Assembly: GCA_036874045.1 (NCBI GenBank)
Contig: CM072347.1
Span: forward strand, 1,366,501 to 1,430,500
Direction of reading: 5' to 3'
Source of the DNA: Cymodocea nodosa
Lineage: Eukaryota > Streptophyta > Magnoliopsida > Alismatales > Cymodoceaceae
DNA: 64,000 nt
Shown here: piece by piece, positions 36,711 to 49,974 of the stretch
How the letters are laid out: each line of letters starts with the position of its first letter
Position numbering within the stretch: position 1 is the stretch's first letter
The notes under the pieces: generated by a model
The model's database searches: none
Seen by the model: the letters and a program-made list of their open reading frames with translations, nothing else
What the model was told of the DNA's origin: nothing
Position numbers and translations under genes: made by a program

Positions 36711-39700
36711 ATGGATTCAACTCCTCGTTCCTTAGCCTTCTTCCTTGCTCGTCGTTCCTCTTCGAAGATGACGATGATGATGATGGAGATGAAGAGTACT
36801 GCAGGAACAACAGTAGCTGCAGCAGCCAGCTTTTCTCCACTACGTCTGTGCTCCTTAGCCTTCGTAATGTTCAATTTGGCTGCCACTCTATTCCTCCACC
36901 ATGCAGGTGCCCAGAGCAGCCAATCGTCTTCTCCCAGAACGGACCCAACTGAAGGTATGAATATTCATTCATCACAGGTTCTTTCTTCCTCCTTCTCCTC
37001 TCACTCCTTATTAGGAGCTATTCTGATTTTCTCTCTACCTTTCTTCCCACCCCGTTTGTGTGTGTGTGTGTGTGTGCACGTGTGGCTTTGTAGGTGATTT
37101 TTCAGGGAATATATGTGTATGTATTTGTATATGTACATGTCTATTTATATGTGTATGTATGTGTGAATACGCACACATATGTACATGAACATGTATGTGT
37201 ACGTGTACGTATATATATATATATGTATTTACGTTGTAGTTTAAAAAGAGTTTTGAGCAATAACAAACTACTTCTGTTGAATATGTATATTCTCTATTGT
37301 TGAAAAGAGTTTTGAACACAACAAACTCCTTCTGTTGTGTAGTTGAGGCGTTGAACTCCATATTCAGGAAGTGGAACATCTCATCCACCATGTCCAAGCT
37401 ACCTTGGAATCACACTGGCAACGGTGATCCTTGCACGGGCTACGCCATAACAGCAGATGACAAAATTTGGTATGACTACGTGAGATTCAATCCATCAATC
37501 TTGTGTGATTGTAGCAGCAACAACGGTTCTACTTGCCACATCATCGGACTGTGAGTTATTTATAACAACTTTGCTAATTATCCATCATACAGGTTTTTAA
37601 TTTTTTGAGGAATTTCCATTTGCAATAGAGTTTGTGAAGATGTACTTGTACCTCTCTTTTCTGTTATCTTGTATTGTTCCTCACGGATCTTATTGTTTAT
37701 AATTAGGACTGCATTTAAATTAAATATCACGGGGACTATTCCAGATGAGCTCAAGACTTTTTCAAAGCTAGATAACCTGTAAGTCCTATTGATTATACCC
37801 CTTTAAATTTAAAGTACTGCAAGCTCACAAAAACAGTATGTGTTGTATTCCACGTTCATGCACATAGACAATTTTAAGAACAAATTCATCTAGTTTTCTT
37901 CAATGATTTAGTGTAAAGGGTTTTAAGGGATTGCATGATCTCTGATGCTTTTCCATCAAATATTGGACAGTATAAGAAGTTGAAATATTTGTAAGTGAAT
38001 TTTATCCATCAGCATTCAATGCCTCCTCTGCCACCCTAAATTTTGTTAAAATTTCTTTTTTCTTCATTTTCAACCATGTAGGGATATGAGCTTCAATAAT
38101 ATTAGGGGCCAGCTGCCAGCATCACTTTTCAACTTGGTAATAATTGGAAGCCTGTGAGAAACCTAATACCTAGGCACTTAAATCCAAGCTCTATAGACTT
38201 GAAGAGGACCCCTAGTGTAAACCTATGTTTATTGGAAATTTTTTAATTTCTCTTCTTATAATTTTAATATTAATAATTGCTCCTACACACTTGTCCCTTG
38301 TAATATCAATATTACCTATGAGTACTCTTTTTCTTTTTAAAACTAATTACAAAAGGATTTTAGGTGCTTCTAGTGAAAAACATTATTTTCAAAAATTTAT
38401 TGGGCTCATTCCAATATATGTTAAATTTTTCTAAATTGCAGACTAATTGTTGATAATTACTTGGTTGGTCCTCTGCCAGCATTCATTGGAAACTTTTCGG
38501 CAATGAAATACTTGTAAGTTTTATATATAAATAAATGTAGTACTACCGTGAATGGCTGGTTTCATTTTTGTATCTACGGATTAATATTTTACTTCTTTAC
38601 GCTAAAGGAGCATAGGTAGAAATGCATTATCAGGAGATATACCAAAGGAGCTTGGAAATCTTCAAGAACTTATTATACTGTGAGATAAATAAATTATCCT
38701 TTAATTGTGGACACAACATATATTATGACAGTACTCTATAGTGTGCACACATTTTTCTATGGCAAAGACACTTAGGGCTTGATGGGTATTTTCTATTTGT
38801 AGAGGTATGGGGACGAATAACTTCAGTGGTTCGCTTCCACCAGAGCTTGGGAACTTGAAAAGCCTAGAGCAAATGCAAGTGTCTAGAAATTTCTATCATG
38901 GGACTTGTTAACATTTTCTGGTAAATCCATAAAAGGGAAATCATCATCTAACTTTTTTCTTTTTCAACAGTTATATAGACAGTATCGGAGTCAGTGGAGA
39001 AATTCCACCAACATTTGCAAAGCTTAAGAAGTTGAAGATCATGTAAATTTTTAACATTTATCAAAGTCATAACGACAAGGCTACTCAAGGCTTTTACATG
39101 AAAATATAAATGATTGTCTATGTTATTCTCACTACAGGTGGGCATCTGACAATGATTTTGGAGGAAAAGTTCCAGAGTTTCTTGGAAATTTAACAAACCT
39201 TCGATCCTTGTAAGAAGAAATTTTTACGACATTACTTGTTATACCCGTCTTATGTTATATTGTCATTCCATTTAAATTATACAATGGCTAACTACTCACT
39301 TAGCTTTACACGTGTTGTAGGAGGCTTCAAGGCAATTCCTTTCAAGGTCCTATTCCTTCACGTCTTGGTAATCTTCAAGGTCTTCAAGAACTGTAAGTAT
39401 GCTTACTATAAGGTCTTGAATAACTATTTGTAGTGGTTGTAGTATCATAAAGGAAAGCAAGTAAATTCCTAACAAGCATTAAATATTCCCTATGTTTATT
39501 TTGAAGTTAGTTGCTCCTCAATTTTTCATTTGATGCATTATTGATTTAGGCATATTGGTGACCTGTCAAATGGAACCTCTTCTTCGGCATTTACTGCGAA
39601 TATGAAGTCGTTGACCACCTTGTAAGATTATTAAAAATTTGTTCTCTATTATTCTCTTTTGTAAAATATTAATATTCGATTTTGTGGATTTCACAAATTA

Positions 39701-42700
39701 CTAGAATGCTATTCATGTTTTAACAGGATCTTGAGAAATGCTAAGATTTCTGATGTCATTCCAACTGACATTGTGAAGTTTCAATATTTGCAACATTTGT
39801 GAGTATTGTTTATCTCATTTTATTTTCCTTTACATCAAACTGCAAAGCAAAGCCTCTCGTTATCTTGAGTTTTTGATCATTTCAGGGATCTGAGCTTCAA
39901 TAATCTCACAGGCACGCTTCCACCTGATCTTTTTAATATGAAGTCACTTGAATACCTGTGAGCGGATTTAGCCAGAGTATTTTAACTTTTAAGTTCACGA
40001 TTGAAAGGTCTTTTTTATGATTCTAATAATTTCATGTTGTGCTATAGATATCTTGGAAATAATAGCATATCTGGTAACGTACCAAGGAAGAAGTCTGGAA
40101 ATCTCTTAAATATGTATGTCATGCCATCTGACTTTTTATTTGTATATTTTTACTCGGTGTTTGAAAGATACATGATTTTTTCCATTTTCTACAGTGACTT
40201 ATCTTACAATGAGCTCTCAGGACGTATTCCTCCTTGGGCTAGTGAAGAGAATCTTCAATTGTAATGTGTTTACTAAAGATATATATATATATTTTTATCT
40301 TGTTGCTAATGCAAACATATATTATAACAAACAATCAGAAACTTTATTCCAAGATGAAAATGGATCCTTGAACTTTTGCAATGCTAACCGTGCTAGTTGA
40401 TTATTTAATTGTAATTTTTATAAAAAACTACTGTGTAAAATTAATAATGAACACCCATTATTGAATTCTTGAAACCAATCAAACTTCGGTCATGTGGGTA
40501 ACTTTCTTCATTGATTAAATGAATCAACTTGCTACATATTCATATTCTTGTGTTACAACAAAATATACACAAAATACTTATAAACTTCAATTTCTTATAA
40601 AAAAGATTGAAATTCAGCACATGTTATAAACACCGCAATAAAATTTTCAAATGCCAATTTCTATATTATCCTTACAAGTACATTTTAGGTGAGAATGCTA
40701 TTTTACATGTCATTGTCGTTGTTCTTTTATAATTCCTTTTGAGATTGTGCTCCTCAAGATCGACCGATTCTTTTATTTATTTTGCCCTTTTTCGTTCTTC
40801 TCGGTACAGGAACTTGGTTGCCAACAACATTGTTATCGATGATTTTGACAGGTGCTTAGCCATGCCCCCTTCTACCTTTATGCAAATGAAATTTCAAAAG
40901 TTTGATGTCATATACATGAATATAACATATGCTATTCTTGTATTTTCAGTGCTATGCCAAAGGGTTTAGAGTGTTTGCAACGAAATTTTCCATGCTATCG
41001 TAATAGTCCAAGATGTAAGTATTTTTTCATTTTTTTACAAGAATATTGCTAATTAACAGGAACATGGTGGGAACTTCTACCATTATTTCTTTAATTCATA
41101 AACGTTAAATCTACTACCACTGCTTTGCAGATTACTCCTTTGCCATAAACTGTGGTGGTCCTTCGAGTGGATCAGCTGACAAGACGTTGTATGAGGCTGA
41201 CAATCACAGTGTCATCACTACTGCATCTTATTATGTGATGGATAACAAAAGGTGGGCAGTCAGTAGCACTGGAAGCTTTGTAGGATCTCCAAATCCTCAA
41301 TACGATCAGAGCCGTCCGTCCAATGTTACAAATACTTTAGATCCAAATCTGTTTCAGACTGTAAGGTTATCACCATCTTCTTTGAGATATTATGGTCTTG
41401 GGATGGAAAATGGAATGTATACTGTAGAACTCCATTTTGTAGAAATTGCATTTCCCAGTGATGACAGCCCAACGAAGAGCTTGGGGAGACGGGTATTTGA
41501 CATTTACATTCAGGTACGCATATGACTAGAAAATAATGTATTAGGGTTTTAAGCCTGTGTATATGGGTTTAGCTCCACATTGATAAAGTTGTACTAGTTA
41601 TATTTACGTGACCTCTATACATAGAAGTCTTACATTTGCTTATGAAATCCTTATACTTTCACCAATATTCCTTTCTTCCAACAATAAATAGTTATATATC
41701 TACAAATATAGCATACATAATTACATGTACATTCCTTATATGATATAATATACATTACTTTAAATATTTATGTTTTTAAACGTAAAATATGTGATATAAC
41801 ATAACAATTTATTTATAATGTACAAATATAAAGTATTTATATATGTTATAAAATATATTTATTATATCATATAAGTATAATATATGTTCTAAATAATATA
41901 AAAGATAGATCTTAGAATATATTTTGTATGTTTTGAATGAATCAATAGATTTAGTTTGAAATAATCCAATTATTTTAGAAATAAGTCATTAAAAGTTTCC
42001 TTGCACATATATCAAAAAATGATGCTAAAATTACAAGTCAGATTAAAAATTATGGTGAATCTTTTCTTGCAAAATTCGACGAACCTACTACTCATGTACT
42101 AGTTAAGTTTTAAAGCAGCAAGAGTGAGTTTCTCATGCATATTATGACTTTTCTTGTTGTAACGTGCCTTAGGGGAATCTCACGGTTAAAGACTTCGATA
42201 TAAAAAAGGAAGCTGGTGGAGTTCCCTTCGTAGCAATCAAGAGGTGTTTCAATGCTACAGTCGTCAGTAATGTTCTCGAAATCCACTTGTTTTGGGCGGG
42301 AAAGGGAACTTGTTGTATTCCCACGAAAGGTTACTATGGACCGTCAATATCAGCTATTCGTGTTACCCCAGGTATGTATATTTTACTGCTATATGCCTTT
42401 TCCCGTCGGAATGAGTGGTTTAGCCTTTGTTAGTCAAAATGTAAGGCCTATTGTTACTTGTTTGAGCAAAATTTTTACATAAAAAAAGAAGAAGAGCCGG
42501 ATGCTGTTGTGGGCACCTACAACAGCATGGTCTTATGTATGTATTCAATTATCTAAAAAAAATATATTTATATTTTTAGATAGAAGTTTCAAATTTTTAA
42601 AATATAAAAATGTTACGTTACTTCTAAATATAAGCTTAAAATTATTCACAATAAAAAATATTATTATGCTCTAAGTTTAAAAAATGTCTGCAACATAAAA

Positions 42701-45700
42701 TACCACACTACTTCTACGTATGAACTTCAAATTGTATGCAATGTAGAGTATCACACTATTCTTAGATAAAATTTAAAATTATTTAAATTTTCAATATATT
42801 TGGATATGATATATAAATATTTTCCATATCATATGTATTTGATGCAATTAATATGATGCAAATGAGACATCTTCTTTTTAAAATGTGTAATGTACAAAAT
42901 TATTGGTTAATTTTTGAAAAATCTTACTTATTACAAATATATATCATCTTTTAATATCATTTAATATTTATAATAGGAGAAAAAACCACTTATGCTGTTT
43001 TTTCAGATTTCAAGCCAACTGTCAGCAATCAACCACCAAACAATACTTCAGAAAGGAAGAAAACTGCTTTAATTGTTGGAATTATAGTTGGTATTGTATC
43101 TTGTTTTTCACTCTGTATCATAGGAGTTTGTGTATGGAGAAGAAAGAGGGAAGTGAACATGGATGAGGGCGAAGGTAATTATATTCTTGATGATGCTAAA
43201 TAAATTATTTTTAGTCGACATGGTTAGACATGCAACACAATGATGTTCATTGCAAAGTGTTAGCTTCTACTTGACATGGCCTTTTTGAAAATGCAGAGTT
43301 ATATGGATTGGCTACAATTCCAAAGAGTTTCAGCTATGCTGAATTGAAAAGAGCTACAAAAAAATTTAATGAAGCAAATAAACTTGGCGTGGGGGGATTT
43401 GGAGTTGTCTTTAAGGTGATCCTTATAGAAAAACATTACCAATTACTCTTAGAACTAGTAAAGTGTATATTTAAAATTTGTACTTTCCTTGATCGTATTT
43501 CTTACCAATTCTCTATTTATGATTGGTGGCATCCAAGCTTTAATTCAATAATAAAAGGAAAACCTTAAAAATTCCAACGGAGGAATTGTTGCCACAACTC
43601 TCAACTAAATTTTATGGACTAGTTTTTAGAACATATTGCATTCAGAAGATCACCTATAGCATAAAATTTCTTAGTCTCTTTGGTTTGTATTTTCTAGAAA
43701 GTGCATGTTTATCATGTGCATCTATATGCTGATGCTACCAATTAGCCATGAACCTCCAATTCTGCAATTAAATTCCAAAGTACCGTAACCTTATTAAAGT
43801 GAGTTTTCTCTTTCCAGCAAATGTAGTTAACAATCAATAAACGTCTAATCCAATTATCCTGAATCTTGGATTTCTTAAGCAGTTTAATTTGCTGAATTTC
43901 TTCCATTTGAAATATGCAGGCCTGTTAAAATAATTTGTATAACTAATGTAGCGCCACTTTAGACGTCATATGAATCATTTCTCTTTGTTCCAATTTCATG
44001 TACGTGGATGAATCCATTGATTCTTACGTAAACAACTCAAAATTTTTTAATTATTTACGCAACTTTCAAAGTAGCGGTGCACTTGTATCTGTGAGAATCG
44101 TTTCCCAAGTTTCCAAGTTTCATCACAGTCTGCTAAATTAAAGCACTGCAAATTAAGCTGATATTTCATATTCATGGTTTCCATAGTTTCCATGCCCTAC
44201 CTGCCACCAGTTCCAAATATGAGGGATCTAAAAATATTCTATGCTGATGTGTGGATGTGTCAAATTTTTCTTTATCAGGGCATAGTTAATGATGGAACCC
44301 CAGTGGCTGTGAAGCAACTCTCATTTTCTTCACTTCAAGGGAAAAAACAGTTTGTCACCGAGGCTGCCACCATATCAGCAATCAAACATCGAAATCTTGT
44401 AAAATTGCTTGGTTGCTGCGTTGAAAAAGACAACAGTCTCCTAGTCTATGAATACATGGAAAATGGAAGTCTTAATAGATTTCTTTTTGGTATGCAGCCA
44501 AAGTAGACATACATACTCCGATTCCTGGTCTTTTTTTTGGGACGGTATCACAACCACTGATCACCCCCATGCCACTCCTATACTTCCAAAATTATAAAGG
44601 ATGCTATTGATAGAATTAAAGTATAATGGATAAAGTGGAGTGATACTTTTAGAATATTATGTAATAACAAGCTACCATTAAAATTAAAAGAAAAATTCTA
44701 TAAAACCATTATTTGATTAGTTATTTCTTTATAGTTCAAAAATGCTAGATTGTAAGATTGTCTATATAATATATATATATATCTATATATTATATATCTT
44801 GCTATTAAATAAAAATCTTCATAAATTTGAAGATAGAATGTTAAATTATCGTACCAAAGATGTTTTGTAGAATGGGATTTATGTTGGAATAGAGGAATGA
44901 AATAGTGCATATTTTTGTTGTGTCGATGATGGTCACAGGTAAGAACGGTTCGCACCTAGATTGGGCGACACGCTTCAAGATTTGCTTGGGCACAGCTAGA
45001 GGCTTGGCTTACTTGCACGAGGAATCAAACATACGCATCATCCACAGGGACATCAAGGCTAGCAACATCCTCCTTGATGTCGAACTCAACCCCAAGATAT
45101 CTGACTTCGGCCTCGCAAAGCTCTACGACGATCGCATGACCCACATCAGCACTGGGGTTGCCGGCACCATGTACGCATCCAGTGATTAAATTAAATCGAC
45201 CTTGTAGTTATATAATCAATCGACCACCACCAACATGGTGTTTTGTTGTTTTTATCTTTTTACAGTGGTTATCTTGCGCCAGAGTATGCAATGAGAGGTC
45301 GTTTGACAGAAAAGGCCGATACATTCGCTTTCGGGGTTGTTGCTTTTGAGATCATATCTGGGAGGCCGAGCACCAACGCCTGCTTGGAGGAAGAGAAGCA
45401 GTATCTCCTAGAATGGGTACTTTCCATGTACTTGTATGTACAAGTGATGCCAGTACCAATATATAAGTAGTAATGTTTACAACACTTGGATGTCTTTGTT
45501 GAAGGCCTGGCGACTCCATGAGGAGGACCACGACATGGAATTGATAGACCCAACACTTTCGTCATATGAGGAAGAAGAGGTTCGCAGAATGATGGGGGTG
45601 GCTCTCTTGTGCACCCAACTTAAACCACACCTCCGCCCGTCCATGTCTCATGTGGTGGCGATGCTTGTGGGCAACACTGAGCTTGGAGAAATCCCCACCA

Positions 45701-45828
45701 AACAAGCCTACATGTCAGATTGGTATTTCAATGAGCTCGAAAAGATGAGGCCGACCATTCCTGCTTCTGTTACTTATGGAGGAGGTATCTTGCCTACAAC
45801 CGACATTACCAAAGAAGTGGGGAGATGA
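36711..45828 (+). CDS. Gene D: LRR-malectin receptor-like kinase with two extra LRR exons
   Basis: Exons: 36711-36954, 37343-37550, 37707-37778, [37919-37990, 38082-38153 extra], 38442-38513, 38608-38679, 38803-38874, 38971-39042, 39138-39209, 39321-39392, 39550-39621, 39727-39798, 39886-39957, 40048-40113, 40195-40260, 40810-40851, 40950-41014, 41131-41513, 42173-42371, 43007-43174, 43297-43415, 44279-44489, 44939-45170, 45266-45416, 45505-45828. Without the extra pair the frame gives 1,065 residues; with it, 1,113. Both read through in frame. Exon 1 is unlike the others after [10 protein letters not shown], with a Met-rich stretch (MTMMMMEM) before the signal helix ([17 protein letters not shown]). 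Kinase motifs are complete. From exon 15 on, the protein is practically the same as gene C, because the region lies in the recent duplication. Intron 6 uses a GC donor. Expected role: plasma-membrane receptor kinase. Confidence 0.92.
37057..37076. repeat. (TG)n microsatellite in intron 1 of gene D
   Basis: A TG dinucleotide run, followed to about 37230 by imperfect GTATGT/ACATGT repeats. Open frames across it on both strands are artefacts of the repeat. The same intron has shorter TA/TG tracts in B, C and E. Confidence 0.9.
37919..38153 (+). other. Extra LRR exon pair inside intron 3 of gene D
   Basis: Two stretches have exact 72-nt, phase-2 LRR form: 37919-37990 (acceptor AAAG, donor GTAAGT) reads [17 protein letters not shown] and on to KYL, and 38082-38153 (acceptor ATGTAG, donor GTGAGA) reads [19 protein letters not shown]. 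They resemble exons 11-12 of the family, with a short intron between, but are clearly more diverged from this array's own exons 11-12 than those are from one another. The source is probably a different paralogue. Left junction is near 37914, within array-type intron 3 sequence. Confidence 0.8.
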
Positions 45829-47503
45829 TGCTCTCTTTCTTTTTGATCCGTAAAATATGGATACTGATCTCTTCCACCTTAGATTAGGCTTTATATACAT
45901 TAGAATGCATTTCTAATGTGGTCTTCCACGTTGCATAGAATTAAGTAAAATCAAGCTTCCATCCATATGTGCAGGCAAATTGTTTGTGTTTTTGCTTCAA
46001 CCAATATATCTCCCATTGAGGAGAATTTTAATTTCCATCCATCCATGTTACCTTTCATTCCATGGAAATGTTATCATCTGGCGAAATCCATATTATCATC
46101 TAATGTAAAATAAATTTTCTTGTAATAAAAATTTATTATCTAGATGTAAAATAAATTTCCAATCGATTGCAAAACCAATAATTAAATATTAACTTCAAGT
46201 ATATGCAATTCCATTACTTTTTAAGCATCATATCATGTAAAAATACTACCCTCAAAAGTAAAATTTATTTAAACTTGCATGGCATGATTTCTAGTATGTT
46301 CTATAGATTTAATTTCATAAATAACCAAGTGCTTATTTAAATAATTAATACCACCAAAAGATCTACAAAATTTATATTACAGGTAAACTCTCTTCTTTAT
46401 AGTGTCACTGTAGTAAAATTTGACCATATTCCAACTCTTCTATAATTGGTCGATGAAGCTCCTCTAAGGAATGCCATAGTTTCTATGAGCTACAATACTA
46501 CGAGAATTCCTAGTAGCTATGGAATATCTTGGTTGTTTAAGTTTGTTTAAGTATGCCATAATTCAATATGCCGTTTTTAAGAATACCCACTCGTATTCTG
46601 TTGACTTAGGTGCTCAAATTGGACGATGTTAGTACAAGCTAGTTCTATCAAACAACAGCTTAACATGTTCTAGTTCTATCAAATAATGGTTCTAACATAA
46701 TCTAAAAAATTCATGTTAAACCGATCAACAATACAATTTAATCATATTACATCAGGCTATCATAGTTTGACCTAGTTCAATTGACAACTCGACAAGAAAG
46801 AAAACTTTGATTTCAATTCTAACAAAATCTTATATATTTATTTATATATCTATCTATTTATTTGTATTATCAGTCAATAAATTTTGATCAAGACAACCTA
46901 CGTATTCTAAGTAAATTGAATAAAATAAAAATAAATTTCCAACCCATGGCCAACCTGACCCAGTCTGTACAAACTCAAGTTATAAATCGAACCAATACTT
47001 TATGAACCAGACCGACCTGTCCTAGCTTATTGGCATCTCTAACTTCAAATTAATTGAACTCACTGGCAAATGAAAAAAAAAAGGCTTAACAAGTTTTAAA
47101 AGTTTTGGATTTTGCTTAAATAAATCGTAACAGATTTTAAGGAAAATCAAAAGGAATCCTGACAGTTTGCAGTCACTCGTTTTTCTAAAGACGTAAAATT
47201 TAAAAGAAGTTAAATTGCGAATGATTTTTGTTCAGATTTTTACGTAATTTTTCAAAATCCGATTTTAAAATCGAAACAAAGATTTCGAATCCCTGGTCTC
47301 GTGCTTGATCTTTCGTTAATTAGACCGAAGACTTTTTAACAACATTCCAAACCAATTAACGTTGGTTGTCAAACTTCAAATTAATTAATTCGATTGATGC
47401 TTATCATCGCTTCACTTAGAACAAATATTCCAACGACTTATCGATTGGGGGCCGTTTGACTCCCATTTCATCCATGAATATATACATATTATCATCTTTC
47501 TAT
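45829..47503. other. Intergenic D-E, proximal part
   Basis: Copy of the C-D interval, with only an occasional base change (for example TTTATGAACC near 47002 against TTTTTGAACC). No additional element is visible. Confidence 0.6.
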
Positions 47504-49974
47504 ATTTATATTATTATTATTATTATTGAAAAGTAAAATAAATATTTGTGCAATAAAAATTTCTTATCTAAAGGTACCTACGTCGAATAAAATTTTATAT
47601 AATAAAAAATATAATTTAAAGGTAAAAAACATTCTCATTTGGTTGCGAAACCAACTACCAATGCCACTAACCAATTTTTATATCATAGAAAATCCGCAAG
47701 AAATAACTTAAACATGAGTTGAAATATAACAAAAATACCAAAGATACCCATTCTTGTAATTTACTCTCACGCAAAAAGAAAAATAAATAAATAAATTGTT
47801 AACTTCAATGGCAGCTACATTTTTTGACAATATATAAAAGTTAAACAACACGAATCCCTGTCACGAGGACTTCTTTAGATGGTCTTTGTCATTTTTGCTC
47901 AAAGCATTATTTATTTGAAAGTGAAATAAATCTTTATTACATTAAAATTTCTTACCTAAAGGTAAAATTAATTAATTTTCATTCGGTTGCAAAACCTTAA
48001 TCAATTTTTTTTTAGTCTTGCAAAATCTACGAGAGAGATAGAACATGTTGACTTCAGCGATAACTGCAGAAACACAATAAATTAATTAATAGACCTTAAT
48101 TTGCTATTGACGCAGTTGCATATATATTCCAAAGAAATCAAATGTTAATATTAATGCAAATTGAAATTTCTCACACGTATTGTGACCAGTAGTTTCATGA
48201 AGACAATGAAAGCCAAACAAAACAAATTCATTTTCATATTTTTATATCTATTACTTGTTAATATCAATGCTGGTTGGTTGGACCTTTTCAACTATATATC
48301 CTAAGTGATTTCAAGGAAATGACAAGAAAAATAAGATAATGATAAATTAGAATGTGAATAATGACTGAAAAAGAGCACAAATGTAGCTGCAAAATAATCT
48401 CTAGTGATAAATAAACTTATTGACAAAGACCAAAAAACCGCTTACGTTTCGTCTGAGGCAAATTTTAAAAATGCTAGATTATATTTCAATGTCAAAAAAG
48501 AACTTTGTTATTGCAATGACCTTCTAACTAATAATCAAGTAAACTTTAGGTTTTTCTTTCTTGCAATAAAATAAAAAATATAAAATTATAATCAACTCGA
48601 CGAGTGTAAACACCATTGAACGGGGTACAACTGGACGATAAGGAAGTTTATATTTTTCATCGCAAGTTTAAAATCGGTCTATGAAAATAAATCTTGCAAA
48701 AAAAAAAAAAATATTTACATAAGTCAGTCACATTTATTTACAATAAATATTATCGACCACATGAAGTTTGAGAGGTCTCTTCTGTCTATTTCTAATCTAA
48801 ATCTGAATATCAAACTTTTCAAATCCTTTTGATTATAATTAGTATTAGTGTAAGTTGAATTTTGTGACACATTAATTGTTTGGGGATTCATGACAAGTGG
48901 CAAAGCAAAACAATATAAATTTGCGTTAGACTTTTCTTGATCCACATTATTATTTGAAAGTAGCGTAGACTGTCACGTACAAATGACAAACAAAATAAAT
49001 TCATTTCTCGGAAACTTCTCGAGTAGCCGTAGCAGTGTCGACTTCTCTCTGAGTTTAAAACCAGTCAATAAACTTTTCTTATCATACAAAATATATAAGA
49101 GAAAAAATTAATTTCAAATCATACAAAACCACAACAAAAATCCGTTCATCTCCTCTTGCACAGGGTGCAAAGGTTGCCCTTGTCCCTCATCCAAGAAATC
49201 AATCGTCAATAGTACCAATTCTAGTTGGACTTTTTAAACACACGGCAAATGGCTTCAAGGAAAACGACGTTGAAAATGAAACATATGTAATGCGTTGTAT
49301 GAAGCTTTTAAAATAGAAAATGTTAAAAAGTTACATTTAAGAGCTTTTAAAACAAACGCGTCTAGCGTCTTCTCTCCGAGAAGTAGAACTGACCCAGCTG
49401 AAGGTACGGCACACGTACATGTATGGATGCTGTTTAATTAAAAAGAATGTTGAGGATCTTGATATTTAGGAAGGGGAATATCGCATCCATTATGTCCAAC
49501 CTACCTTCGAATAATTTAGCTAGTCTTCATCATTTTTGCTGAAAACATTATTATTTGAAACTGAAATAAATTTCTTACCTAAAGGTAAAATTAATTAATA
49601 AATTCATTCAGTTGCAAAACCTTAATCAAATTTTTTTATCTTGCAAAACCCATAAGGGAGATAGAAAATGTTTTGCAGAAGCACAATAAATTAGTTAATA
49701 GACCTTAATATATATATATTGGTCCCCATTCCAAAGAAATCAAACGCTAATATTAATGCAAATCGAATTTTACCACACATATCGCGATCGGTAGTTTCAC
49801 GATAAAACTAAAACAATGAAAGTCAAACAAAATTAATAAATCCATTTCCTGGTAACTTCTCGACTGCCTTTCGAAAGTTGGAAGCGGTGTTGATGTTTGT
49901 AATTTCCATATACTTCTTATTTTTATGTTTGCTTTCGTTTAAGTGTTGTTCTATCTATTAAAGGTGTAGCAGTG
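47504..49974 (+). repeat. Promoter block of gene E
   Basis: Essentially the D promoter again, with R1 at about 47504-47664, 47907-48064 and 49546-49699, R2 at 48604-48950 and a TA run at 49708-49720. Close to the ATG it switches to B-like bases (TTTCGTTTAAGTG rather than the TTTCGTTGAAGTG of D). Confidence 0.7.
49365..49513 (+). pseudogene. Relic of exons 1-2 in the promoter of gene E
   Basis: Mixed type: it has the D-like AGGAAGGGGAATATC and CCATTATG, but the B-like CCTTCGAATAA at its end. That suggests a crossover or conversion end within or just after the stump. Confidence 0.85.

Larger units (their letters stand above)
26800..36736 (+). repeat. Near-identical duplicated block, copy 1
   Basis: From exon 13 of gene C through its kinase, the C-D intergenic region and the first codons of D, this block matches 40062-50000 at a fixed offset of 13,264 bp (from about 27030 on). 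Introns and intergenic DNA match as well as exons. Differences I saw include 29714, 29724, 29757, a base near 33744, one near 36245 and one near 36498. Divergence is around 0.1-0.2 percent by eye. Identity ends after CCTTAGC in exon 1 of D, where D and E differ strongly. Confidence 0.93.

Noticed and set aside
37035-37397. 120-codon minus-strand frame rich in His and Val in intron 1 of D
   Set aside because: Translation of TG/TATG microsatellite.
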